Positions 7,406 through 13,515 of a stretch of 43,017 bases of DNA are shown piece after piece (within the stretch, counting starts at the first letter, position 1; each line of letters starts with the position of its first letter). The stretch is from Clostridiaceae bacterium. Lineage in GTDB: Bacteria > Bacillota > Clostridia > Lachnospirales > Lachnospiraceae. The DNA lies in NCBI GenBank assembly GCA_009911305.1, contig QXXC01000032.1, forward strand, positions 1-43,017. The letters run 5' to 3'. The position numbers were made by a program, and so were the translations under genes. The notes under the pieces are model-generated. The model ran no database searches. It had not been told where the DNA came from and saw nothing but the letters and a program-made list of their open reading frames with translations.

Positions 7406-7434
7406 TTGACTTTTTGCGTAAAATATTCTAAAAT
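7406..7434 (+). promoter_or_regulatory. Sigma-A promoter for the repressor transcript
   Basis: TTGACT, 17-nt spacer, TAAAAT on the plus strand. An operator copy overlaps the -35 and spacer. A transcript from here would carry about 130 nt of leader before the repressor ATG at 7572; a weaker closer promoter is not excluded. Confidence 0.6.
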
Positions 7435-7510
7435 CAGAAGTACCACCAACTAATAAAAGAATACAACTTAAATTTGATAATTCGCAAAATCTTGCGTAAC
7501 TTATATCTCT

Positions 7511-7538
7511 ATTATACATAAGATTTTGCGTATGTCAA
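7511..7538 (-). promoter_or_regulatory. Strong sigma-A promoter of the early (lytic) operon
   Basis: On the minus strand TTGACA, 16-nt spacer, TATAAT. The spacer itself holds one operator copy (ACGCAAAATCTTATG), so repressor binding would block polymerase directly. Confidence 0.75.
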
Positions 7539-7571
7539 GTATTTCTTGCGCAAAATTTTGAGGTATATTAT

Positions 7572-7994
7572 ATGGGATTATATGAACAAATTAGAGATAT
7601 CGCTAAAAACAAAGGGTATTCTATAAATAAGCTAGAACAAGAATTAGGGTTTGCCAGGAGTTCCATAAATAAATTTAATAAAAATAAGCCCAGTATAGAT
7701 AAGCTTCAGCAAATAGCAGATTTGCTTGGGGTGACTATTGACTATTTGACAACTGGAAAGGAGGATTCTGAAAAGGAAGAACTCGCTCTTACAGCAAAAG
7801 ACAAGCGTGACATTACCCAAATTCTGGATCAAACCCGGGAACAACTCATGTCCCAGGAAGGTCTGATGTTTGACGGAAAACCGGCCAGCCCGGAAGCGAT
7901 AGACTCTATTTTATCCGCTATGCAAATTGGGATGGAAATGGCGAAAAAAAGGAATAAGGAAAAATATACGCCTAAAAAATATAAAAAGGGTTGA
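7572..7994 (+). CDS. CI-like prophage repressor, HTH_3 family
   Basis: 140 residues; HTH at about 7-60 with RSSINKFNKN as recognition helix and a DYLTTG end typical of XRE domains. The C-terminal half (LTAKDKRDITQILDQTREQLM...) is a helical dimerisation-type tail without a LexA-like protease domain. Ribosome site TTGAGG at 7558-7563. It is followed at once by an ImmA-type protease gene, so induction probably works by protease cleavage as in ICEBs1-type ImmR/ImmA switches rather than RecA-stimulated self-cleavage. That is inference. Confidence 0.85.
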   Translation: MGLYEQIRDIAKNKGYSINKLEQELGFARSSINKFNKNKPSIDKLQQIADLLGVTIDYLTTGKEDSEKEELALTAKDKRDITQILDQTREQLMSQEGLMFDGKPASPEAIDSILSAMQIGMEMAKKRNKEKYTPKKYKKG

Positions 7995-7999
7995 TTATT

Positions 8000-8428
8000 A
8001 TGGCAATCAAGAAAAAGGCTGACGAGCTGGCCAGAAAATTTCAGACTCGTAATCCCTTTGAAATTATCCGGGGATTAAATGTCATACTGCTATTCGTTCC
8101 GCTGATTGACACCAGAGCCTTTTACCAGTATTTTAAGCGAAACAATATCATTTACATAGATGAAAACCTGCCGCGTCATGAGCAAATGTTTGAGTGTGCG
8201 CATGAAATGGGGCACATGTTCCTGCACAAAAAAGCCAACGCCATTTTTATGGACACAAGAACTGGTTTTAATACAAGCCGATTTGAAAAAGAAGCTGACA
8301 CTTTTGCCATTGATCTTCTAGTGGGGGATGATATACTAGCAGAATATCAGAGCTACGACATAGAACAGTTTTCAAGATTATTAGGGTATGAACAAAGATT
8401 GATAAATTTAAGATTAAATTCGCATTAA
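8000..8428 (+). CDS. immA: ImmA/IrrE-type metallopeptidase
   Basis: 142 residues from ATG 8000 (AAAAAGGG box 9 nt upstream; a TTG at 7991 lacks spacing). Zinc site HEMGH at residues 68-72 with the downstream third ligand in FEKEADTFA (E98). This is the ImmA/IrrE domain (PF06114). Family role: site-specific cleavage of the partner repressor to induce the element. The gene starts 5 nt after the repressor stop, so the two are made together. Confidence 0.85.
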   Translation: MAIKKKADELARKFQTRNPFEIIRGLNVILLFVPLIDTRAFYQYFKRNNIIYIDENLPRHEQMFECAHEMGHMFLHKKANAIFMDTRTGFNTSRFEKEADTFAIDLLVGDDILAEYQSYDIEQFSRLLGYEQRLINLRLNSH

Positions 8429-8461
8429 TATTTAAAACACATACGAAAGAGGGGGATTGTA

Positions 8462-9943
8462 TTGGAGAAAAAATGGTATCTACAAACTTGGTTTATTTGC
8501 CTGCTATTTTTATTCTGGTTTGCTTATGGTATTCCATTGATTTTAGGTATTGTTTTACTTGCTCTGAAACTAAAACAAGAAAAAGCTTTTTATTCCCAAT
8601 TTGAGCAGCTAACCACAGAAGTAAACCATATAAAAGAATTATTTGCTCCTGAAATGCAAGAGCTCCATAAATTACAAGAGCTTGTCGATTCTTTGCATGC
8701 GGAAGAAATAAGCACTAAATCGGAGCTTGAAAACGCTAAAAAGGCAGCCGAAAAAGATATTCAAAAAAAGAAGGCTGAGAAATATATATTGGAGAAGGAC
8801 ATTATAGATAAGAAAAGTGATATAAATATATTAGAGAGGGAAATTGCAGAAAAGAAAAAGCAGGTTGTCTTGCTCGATGATGAAATCCTCGTACAAGAAT
8901 TCGGATTATACAAACCTCAATTTGATTTTGCTTCTGCCCTGGATTATAAAGAAGCCCTTGCAGCAATACGTGCCAATCAAAAAGAGCTTATAAAAAATAA
9001 ACAGGCTGTTACAGGAAATACTAACTGGCAAGTCAATGGAAGTGCCTCCAAGGGGAAGAAAATGGTTTCTGACACGCAAAAGCTTTTACTACGTGCCTTT
9101 AATAGTGAGTGTGACGAATTGGTATCGAAAGTTAAATATACTAATTTTGATGCATCTCTTGACAAAATATACAAATCAGCAGAAACTATTTCAAAACTTG
9201 GTACTATTATGGATATTGCAATTACTCAGCAATATTTGTCTGCCAAAGTAAAGGAACTGAGATTAGCCTTTGAATATCAAACAAAAAAGCAACAGGAAAA
9301 AGAAGCTCAAAAAGCAGCTAGGGCAGAACAGCGTGAACAGGCAAAAATTCAAAAAGAACTTGATGAGCAGAGAGGAAAAATTGAAAAGGAGCAAACACAT
9401 TATCAAACTGCTTTTGAAAAAATACAATCGCAACTACAGATTCACCCTGATGATCCTGATCTTTTAGATAAAAAGTTACAATTGGAAAATCGCCTTTCCG
9501 ATATCGACAAGGCATTGACAGATATTGATTATAGGCAAGCCAACATGAAAGCTGGCTACGTATATATTATCTCAAATATTGGTGCGTTTGGTGAAAATGT
9601 TTATAAAATCGGTATGACGAGGCGTCTTGACCCTCAAGATCGTGTTGATGAACTTGGAGATGCATCTGTTCCATTTAATTTTGATGTACATGCCATGATC
9701 TTTTCAGATGATGCCCCCGCATTGGAAGCTGCTTTACACAGGGCCTTTGAAAATCGAAAGCTTAACATGGTAAATCAGCGTCGCGAATTTTTTAATGTGA
9801 CGCTGGATGAAATCAAAGAAGTAATTAAGAAGAATTTTGATAAAACTGTAGAGTTTATAGATGTACCAGATGCTGAACAATATCGCATTAGTCTAAAAAT
9901 GAAAGCAAATATACCAACGAGCATAAACGCCCCTGTGAGCTAA
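8462..9943 (+). CDS. Membrane-anchored DUF4041/GIY-YIG nuclease, SNIPE-like candidate anti-phage protein
   Basis: 493 residues from TTG 8462 (GAGGGGG box 6 nt upstream). Order: N-terminal membrane hairpin or helix (~6-37), coiled coil (~40-145), a globular region like DUF4041 beginning near LDDEILVQEFGLYKPQFDF, a second coiled coil (~275-355), then a T5orf172-type GIY-YIG domain: YVYI (366-369), VYKIGMTRR (380-388), E422 and H426 in LEAALHR, REFF (441-444). The same architecture (membrane segment, DUF4041, GIY-YIG) is described for SNIPE, a defence nuclease acting on phage DNA during entry. AT-rich relative to neighbours and placed between repressor and integrase, the usual cargo slot of a lysogenic conversion gene. 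Activity here is inferred. Confidence 0.75.
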   Translation: MEKKWYLQTWFICLLFLFWFAYGIPLILGIVLLALKLKQEKAFYSQFEQLTTEVNHIKELFAPEMQELHKLQELVDSLHAEEISTKSELENAKKAAEKDIQKKKAEKYILEKDIIDKKSDINILEREIAEKKKQVVLLDDEILVQEFGLYKPQFDFASALDYKEALAAIRANQKELIKNKQAVTGNTNWQVNGSASKGKKMVSDTQKLLLRAFNSECDELVSKVKYTNFDASLDKIYKSAETISKLGTIMDIAITQQYLSAKVKELRLAFEYQTKKQQEKEAQKAARAEQREQAKIQKELDEQRGKIEKEQTHYQTAFEKIQSQLQIHPDDPDLLDKKLQLENRLSDIDKALTDIDYRQANMKAGYVYIISNIGAFGENVYKIGMTRRLDPQDRVDELGDASVPFNFDVHAMIFSDDAPALEAALHRAFENRKLNMVNQRREFFNVTLDEIKEVIKKNFDKTVEFIDVPDAEQYRISLKMKANIPTSINAPVS

Positions 9944-9950
9944 TGCAAAA

Positions 9951-9979
9951 TCCACAGGAGCAAACTTTGACAATATAAT
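9951..9979 (+). promoter_or_regulatory. Putative promoter of the toxin-like mRNA
   Basis: TATAAT (9974-9979) with a weak TCCACA 17 nt upstream (4 of 6 matches). A TTGACA lies at 9967-9972 but too close to be a -35 for this -10. Confidence 0.4.
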
Positions 9980-10045
9980 ATGCTTAACCGGGGAACCGTT
10001 GGGGTGTTATGTCAGCCGCCGGACGAAAGAAAGGAGGCTGGTGCT

Positions 10046-10132
10046 ATGGTTACATATTCGGATCTAATCCAGTTTGTAATTATGCTTTGCGCTGTTGTAA
10101 CTGTCGTTATTTACGCAACACGCAAAAAATAG
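10046..10132 (+). CDS. 28-aa holin-like toxin peptide, candidate type I toxin
   Basis: ATG 10046 follows AAAGGAGGCTGGTGCT. The peptide starts MVTYSDLIQ, has one hydrophobic helix (FVIMLCAVVTVVIYA) and a basic end (TRKK). This is the layout of the putative holin-like toxins found in Firmicutes prophages and of TxpA-like type I toxins. A 15-bp terminator overlaps its stop, and a strong promoter on the opposite strand would make an antisense RNA over that 3' end. Toxicity is inferred from family and arrangement. Confidence 0.7.
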   Translation: MVTYSDLIQFVIMLCAVVTVVIYATRKK

Positions 10133-10169
10133 CGCCCCTGCTCTGGTAAAGTAAGGCGCTATTTTTTGC
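10122..10169. terminator. Bidirectional intrinsic terminator shared by toxin mRNA and antisense RNA
   Basis: Perfect 15-bp stem GCAAAAAATAGCGCC (10122-10136) with GGCGCTATTTTTTGC (10155-10169), 18-nt loop. U-rich on both strands, so it can end transcripts in both directions. Confidence 0.8.
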
Positions 10170-10217
10170 CCTAGATTCCCGGCGGCCAGGTGTACACTGG
10201 CCAACGGTTCTCCTGTT
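10122..10217 (-). ncRNA. Putative antisense antitoxin RNA, about 95 nt
   Basis: Predicted from the strong minus-strand promoter at 10224-10252 to the bidirectional terminator. It would overlap the 3' end of the toxin-like mRNA, as in txpA/ratA-type pairs. No ORF of note lies in it. Expression has not been shown. Confidence 0.5.
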
Positions 10218-10223
10218 AAGCAT

Positions 10224-10252
10224 ATTATATGTCAGACTGAATGATTTGTCAA
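10224..10252 (-). promoter_or_regulatory. Consensus sigma-A promoter for antisense RNA
   Basis: On the minus strand TTGACA, 17-nt spacer, TATAAT, a perfect consensus. It points at the 3' end of the toxin-like gene and has no protein gene under it. Confidence 0.75.
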
Positions 10253-10256
10253 ATGT

Positions 10257-10287
10257 AAAAACCGCCCCTGCGCCAACAGGAACGGTT
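10257..10287 (-). terminator. Intrinsic terminator upstream of the antisense promoter
   Basis: On the minus strand AACCG-tt-CCTG, 6-nt loop, CAGG-gg-CGGTT, then TTTT. It would stop leftward transcription from the integrase side. Confidence 0.45.
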
Positions 10288-10452
10288 CTTACATAGATTC
10301 TATACCCTGACTGTGCGCCAGAGATGATGCAATCTAACAGTCAAAAAAATTGTACCATCTCCAGCGCCTCCTGTCAAAGGTATGGCGTTATTTTTATACA
10401 AAAATTTGGCTGCCTTGCGCAGCCGGACAAACAAGAAAGGAGAATGGTACTA

Positions 10453-11595
10453 ATGGCAAAAGCAAAAAAGCTGCCGTCCGGATCCTGGCGCTGCCTGGTT
10501 TACAGCCACACGGAAAAAGTCCGGGACGCAAAAACAGGGGAATGGAAAAACAAACGTGTATATGAATCCTTCACCAGCGATGATCCATCCCCGAAAGGCC
10601 GCAGGGAAGCAGAGCTGGCGGCCGCGCAGTTTCAGATGGAGAAATCCCAGGCACCCAAAAAGAAAAAACAGGAATACGGCAATATGACACTGACAGAGGC
10701 AATCGACAAATATGTTGAGTCGCGCGAACTCCTGGGACGCTCCCCCACAACGATCCAGGATTACAGATGCATCCAGAAAAACGGGTTCCAGGATCTGCTT
10801 GACACCCGTCTTTCCGACATCGATGAAGGGATCCTCCAGGAAGCCGTCTGCATTGAAGCAAAGCGGCCATCCAACGGCAGGCAAAAGCTGAAAAAACCGA
10901 TTTCCGCCAAACGGCTGAAAAATGAATGGGGCCTGTTAAGCGCTGTCCTGCACAAATACCGCCCGGGGATCAACTATGACATGATCGAGCTGCCGAAAGC
11001 GGCGCTGCGCACGGTTGAGCTTCCGCCAGCCCGGAAGATACTGGATATCATACAGGGCACAGACATAGAACTCCCCGTCCTCCTCGCCATGTGGCTCAGC
11101 TTTTCCATGTCCGAGGTACGGGGGCTTACCAAATCAAAATCTGTTTCCGGCAATTACATCACAATCAGGGAGGTTGTTGTGGATGTGGGGAATGGAACCG
11201 TCCGCAAAACAGAGGGGAAAAATCCCACCAGGAACCGGAGGCACCGTATCCCCCCATATATTATGAACCTGATTGAGAAGGTGGAAGGGGATGTCCTTGT
11301 CCCCATCAGCGGCCGCGCGTTGTACCACCGCTGGATCCGTCTGCAGGATGAGCACGGTATGGAACATATTACATTCCATGATCTCCGCCATCTGAACGCA
11401 TCGGTCATGGCCCTGCTCCGGATACCGGATAAATATGCCCAGGAGCGCGGCGGATGGAAATCAGATAATGTGATGAAAAAAATATATATGCAGACATTTC
11501 CGGAGGAAAGGGAAAAAGTAGACGATATGATAGACCACTACTTTGAGGATATCATGCAACATGAAATACAACACGAAATAAAAAAAGCCCAGTAA
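10453..11595 (+). CDS. int: Tyrosine-type site-specific integrase of the prophage
   Basis: 380 residues from ATG 10453 (AAAGGAGA 10 nt upstream; upstream ATGs at 10444 and 10324 lack a site). N-terminal arm-binding region (MAKAKKLPSGSWRCLVY), a SAM-like core-binding domain (~80-170), then the catalytic domain: R in SEVRGL, HDLRH, GGWKS, and nucleophile Y345 in KKIYMQTF. It reads toward the 3' end of tRNA-Gly, stopping 17 nt away, the usual arrangement for integrases using a tRNA attachment site. Confidence 0.9.
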   Translation: MAKAKKLPSGSWRCLVYSHTEKVRDAKTGEWKNKRVYESFTSDDPSPKGRREAELAAAQFQMEKSQAPKKKKQEYGNMTLTEAIDKYVESRELLGRSPTTIQDYRCIQKNGFQDLLDTRLSDIDEGILQEAVCIEAKRPSNGRQKLKKPISAKRLKNEWGLLSAVLHKYRPGINYDMIELPKAALRTVELPPARKILDIIQGTDIELPVLLAMWLSFSMSEVRGLTKSKSVSGNYITIREVVVDVGNGTVRKTEGKNPTRNRRHRIPPYIMNLIEKVEGDVLVPISGRALYHRWIRLQDEHGMEHITFHDLRHLNASVMALLRIPDKYAQERGGWKSDNVMKKIYMQTFPEEREKVDDMIDHYFEDIMQHEIQHEIKKAQ

Positions 11596-11608
11596 ATCCG
11601 GGCTTTTT
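11581..11608. terminator. Bidirectional terminator overlapping the integrase stop codon
   Basis: AAAAAAGCCC, 9-nt loop containing the TAA, GGGCTTTTT. It separates integrase and the convergent tRNA gene. Confidence 0.7.
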
Positions 11609-11612
11609 AAAG

Positions 11613-11640
11613 AGCACGAGACGGGATTCGAACCCGCGAC
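11613..11640. other. Probable prophage attachment site (3' part of tRNA-Gly)
   Basis: The tRNA 3' half abuts the integrase end of the prophage. The matching copy of the T-arm/acceptor sequence should lie left of the window, so core boundaries cannot be fixed here. Confidence 0.6.
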
Positions 11641-11684
11641 CCTCGCCTTGGCAAGGCGATACTCCACCACTGAGCCACTCGTGC
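11613..11684 (-). tRNA. tRNA-Gly(GCC)
   Basis: Minus strand: acceptor GCACGAG pairs with CTCGTGC, D-arm GCTC-AGTGGTGGAGT, anticodon stem TCGCC/GGCGA with loop TTGCCAA (anticodon GCC), T-arm GCGGGTTCGAATCCCGT, discriminator U. CCA is not encoded. U73 fits bacterial tRNA-Gly identity. Confidence 0.95.
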
Positions 11685-11706
11685 AAAATCTCTCTAACGA
11701 AATTTA

Positions 11707-11735
11707 TCTTATCACATTTTCACAGATATTGCAAG
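11707..11735 (-). promoter_or_regulatory. Promoter of tRNA-Gly
   Basis: Minus strand TTGCAA, 17-nt spacer, TAAGAT, about 23 nt before the tRNA 5' end. Confidence 0.65.
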
Positions 11736-11790
11736 AGATTTTTTTATAAATTTTGCCTGAAATATTTTGTCTGTTGAAATGGAACGGTTG

Positions 11791-11833
11791 CCAGGGGATA
11801 CTTGAAGGCCGAACAGCGGAGGGCATCCCCTGG
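11791..11833. repeat. Inverted repeat downstream of glpP
   Basis: CCAGGGGAT (11791-11799) and ATCCCCTGG (11825-11833). It may be the end structure of the glpP operon transcript, though no U-tract follows. A second GC-rich pair (CGGCGG...CCGCCG) lies near 11875-11905. No gene is seen between 11736 and 11926. Confidence 0.45.
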
Positions 11834-11926
11834 GTCCCTTTTAAGCGCTTTTCACGGAGCAGCGTCCCTTGCGCGGCGGCATACGCAGCCGGCAGAACCG
11901 CCGCTCAGCGTCTGTCATCCATCCCT

Positions 11927-12487
11927 TTACACATACCAGAGATCCTGCTTTGTGGTAGACACCGCATCCGCTCCGGCTGCGAAGGCAGCCATCACATCCT
12001 TTTTATCAGACAGCAGCCCGCCTGCGATTAACGGCATATTCGTGTATTCGCGGATCTCCTTTAAGATCTTTGGCATCACGCCGGGCATGATTTCGACGGC
12101 GTCCGGGTGGAAGGCGTCGATCTGTTTTTTGAGCATGGCCAGAGCGATTGAATCTACCACAAAGGTTCTCTGGATGCTGAGAAGCCCAAGCTCCCTGGCA
12201 TGTTTTACCAACGGCGCTTTGGTGCTGATAATTCCATCCGCGCGCGTGTTTTTCCGGATGAATTCCACGGCGACCTCTTTTGTATTCAGACCGGCGATAA
12301 AATCAACGTGGACGATGGCCGTCCGATCCTTTTCCTTGATCCGATCCACGAGCTGATCCACATCGCAGATGCTCCCAAACAGCAGGAAAATCACCTGACA
12401 GTCCGATTCCAGTGCCGCTTTTAAGCCATCCTCGCTTTTCACGGCAGCAATCACCGGCGATGTTTCCAGCAACTCCATCATATTCAT
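11927..12487 (-). CDS. glpP: GlpP-type glycerol operon antiterminator
   Basis: 186 residues from ATG 12487 (GGGAGG box 9 nt upstream). Matches GlpP (PF04309), a TIM-barrel-like RNA-binding antiterminator: ETSPVIAAVKSEDGLKAAL at the start, IVHVDFIAGL, ADGIISTKAPLVKHARELGL, DAVEIMPGVMPKI, PLIAGGLL. Family knowledge: with glycerol-3-phosphate it prevents termination in glp leader RNAs. It is the last gene of an operon whose own leader carries a terminator (17253-17298), so autoregulation by antitermination is likely. It sits beside a glycerophosphodiesterase and a phosphatase. Confidence 0.9.
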   Translation of the reverse strand: MNMMELLETSPVIAAVKSEDGLKAALESDCQVIFLLFGSICDVDQLVDRIKEKDRTAIVHVDFIAGLNTKEVAVEFIRKNTRADGIISTKAPLVKHARELGLLSIQRTFVVDSIALAMLKKQIDAFHPDAVEIMPGVMPKILKEIREYTNMPLIAGGLLSDKKDVMAAFAAGADAVSTTKQDLWYV

Positions 12488-12509
12488 ACCGTTATGCCTC
12501 CCTTTCGTG

Positions 12510-12557
12510 TGAAGCATTTTTCAGACACGCTTCAGAGCGTGTCTGAAAAATGCTTCA
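12510..12557. repeat. Perfect 22-bp hairpin between the HAD gene and glpP
   Basis: Arms 12510-12531 and 12536-12557 are perfectly complementary with a 4-nt loop (TCAG). One arm encodes the last residues of the HAD protein (KHFSDTL), and the loop carries its stop codon. No U-tract follows on the minus strand, so RNA processing, stability control or translational insulation is more likely than termination. Confidence 0.85.
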
Positions 12558-13341
12558 TGATTTCACCCATTTCCTTTAAACCCTCAAAGACGGCGTCCGG
12601 CGCGACGTCAGAGCCGGGCAGATCCGTAAGTTTCGTTTCCCCGCTCAGTACGAGAATGCCGTGAGCGCCGTTTTCCACCCCGGTTTTTACATCCGTATAC
12701 AGACGATCCCCGACAAAGGCCACGGCTTCGCGCCTGGCTTTTGTAAGTGTGAGAACCATATCCACGGTTTCCCGGAAAGGCTTTCCCACATATTTTGGCT
12801 TCTTTCCTGTGGACAGGCTGACAGCCGCGCACAATGCGCCGCAGTCGGGAATAAAGCCGTCCTTTGTGGGGCAGTTGATATCCAGGTGGGTGGCAAGGAA
12901 ATGCGCGCCATTCCGGATATAGGTACACGCCCGCTCAAGCTTTTCATACGTCAGGGTCATGTCAAAGCCGATCACGACCGCATCCGGCATATCGTTTGTC
13001 AGGCTGATTCCATTTTCCAGGAAATTCTCCTCCAGATCAGGCGTGCCTACGAGATAAATCCGTTTCTCCGGATAAAATGTTTTCAGGTATTGAATCATCA
13101 CGTCGCCGGAGGTGATGATCTGTTCACGGGTAATATGGCAGTCCATTCCGGCCAGCCGTTTGATGTAGGTTCCGGGTGATTTAGAAGAGTTGTTGGTAAA
13201 AAATACAAAGCGCTTGCCCAACCGCTCAACCTCCCGGAGAAAATCGAGAGATCCATCTAAAATCTGATCGTCCAGGTAAAAGGTTCCGTCCATATCAAGT
13301 ACAAAAAGCTCTGTTTCTCTGAGCAGCCGTTCTCTGTCCAT
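12532..13341 (-). CDS. HAD-IIA family phosphatase (NagD/PGP-like)
   Basis: 269 residues from the second ATG (13341), spaced well from AGAGGA. Motif I LDMDGTFYLDD (nucleophile and acid/base Asp), motif II FFTNNSSKS, lysine in KPKYVGKPF, motif IV FVGDRLYTDVKTG. The C2-type cap of the NagD/4-nitrophenylphosphatase group lies between. Relatives act on phosphoglycolate, glycerol-3-phosphate and sugar phosphates. In this operon, with glycerophosphodiesterase and GlpP, glycerol-3-phosphate is the best guess for substrate; this is inference. A GC-rich hairpin near 13436-13461 lies in the gap upstream. Confidence 0.85.
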   Translation of the reverse strand: MDRERLLRETELFVLDMDGTFYLDDQILDGSLDFLREVERLGKRFVFFTNNSSKSPGTYIKRLAGMDCHITREQIITSGDVMIQYLKTFYPEKRIYLVGTPDLEENFLENGISLTNDMPDAVVIGFDMTLTYEKLERACTYIRNGAHFLATHLDINCPTKDGFIPDCGALCAAVSLSTGKKPKYVGKPFRETVDMVLTLTKARREAVAFVGDRLYTDVKTGVENGAHGILVLSGETKLTDLPGSDVAPDAVFEGLKEMGEIMKHFSDTL

Positions 13342-13515
13342 TGCCATATTCCTCTGCTTTCCCGTAACGGATCATACTCTGACGTTACGAATTTCATTCT
13401 GAGATTTAAATCGTAAATATCGAAAAAGCGGCAGGAAACCCGGCGGACACCGTGTTTCCCCCGCTCTTTCATTTGTGTGCACAGCCGTATTTATGCAATC
13501 ATCGGGAAACGATGC

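Larger units (their letters stand above)
7382..7562. promoter_or_regulatory. Operator array of the prophage genetic switch
   Basis: At least five copies of a CGCAAAA-type site: 7382-7396 (ACGCAAAATTTTGAG), about 7405-7419 (reverse, TTTTGCGT), 7483-7496 (CGCAAAATCTTGCG, 5-bp inverted arms), 7518-7532 (reverse, TTTTGCGTA) and 7549-7562 (CGCAAAATTTTGAG). They overlap both promoters, as expected for CI/Cro competition. Confidence 0.75.
9974..10229. repeat. 29-bp inverted repeats framing a toxin-like peptide gene
   Basis: Left arm 9974-10002 and right arm 10201-10229 match at 27 of 29 positions as inverted copies; each starts with TATAAT and ends AACCGTTGG. A second box, GCCGCCGG (10015-10022) and its complement (10179-10186), continues the mirror symmetry. 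Each arm thus has a -10 element and the first ~20 transcribed bases. Confidence 0.85.

Noticed and set aside
9974..10229. Inverted arms considered as ends of an insertion sequence or MITE
   Set aside because: The arms hold promoter elements and leader sequence, no transposase or target duplication is seen, and the interior is a toxin-like gene with terminator.
10324..10452. N-terminal extension of the integrase from ATG 10324
   Set aside because: No ribosome site, the added 43 residues look non-coding, and AAAGGAGA points to ATG 10453.
1..11612. Element considered as an integrative conjugative element because of the ImmR/ImmA-like switch
   Set aside because: No relaxase, FtsK/TraG-type or type IV secretion gene is visible, while antirepressor and RecE-like genes fit a phage; the unseen left part could still change this.
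11613..11684. tRNA read as tRNA-Ala(GGC)
   Set aside because: The anticodon loop on the minus strand is TTGCCAA (GCC); there is no G3-U70 pair and the discriminator is U, all fitting tRNA-Gly.
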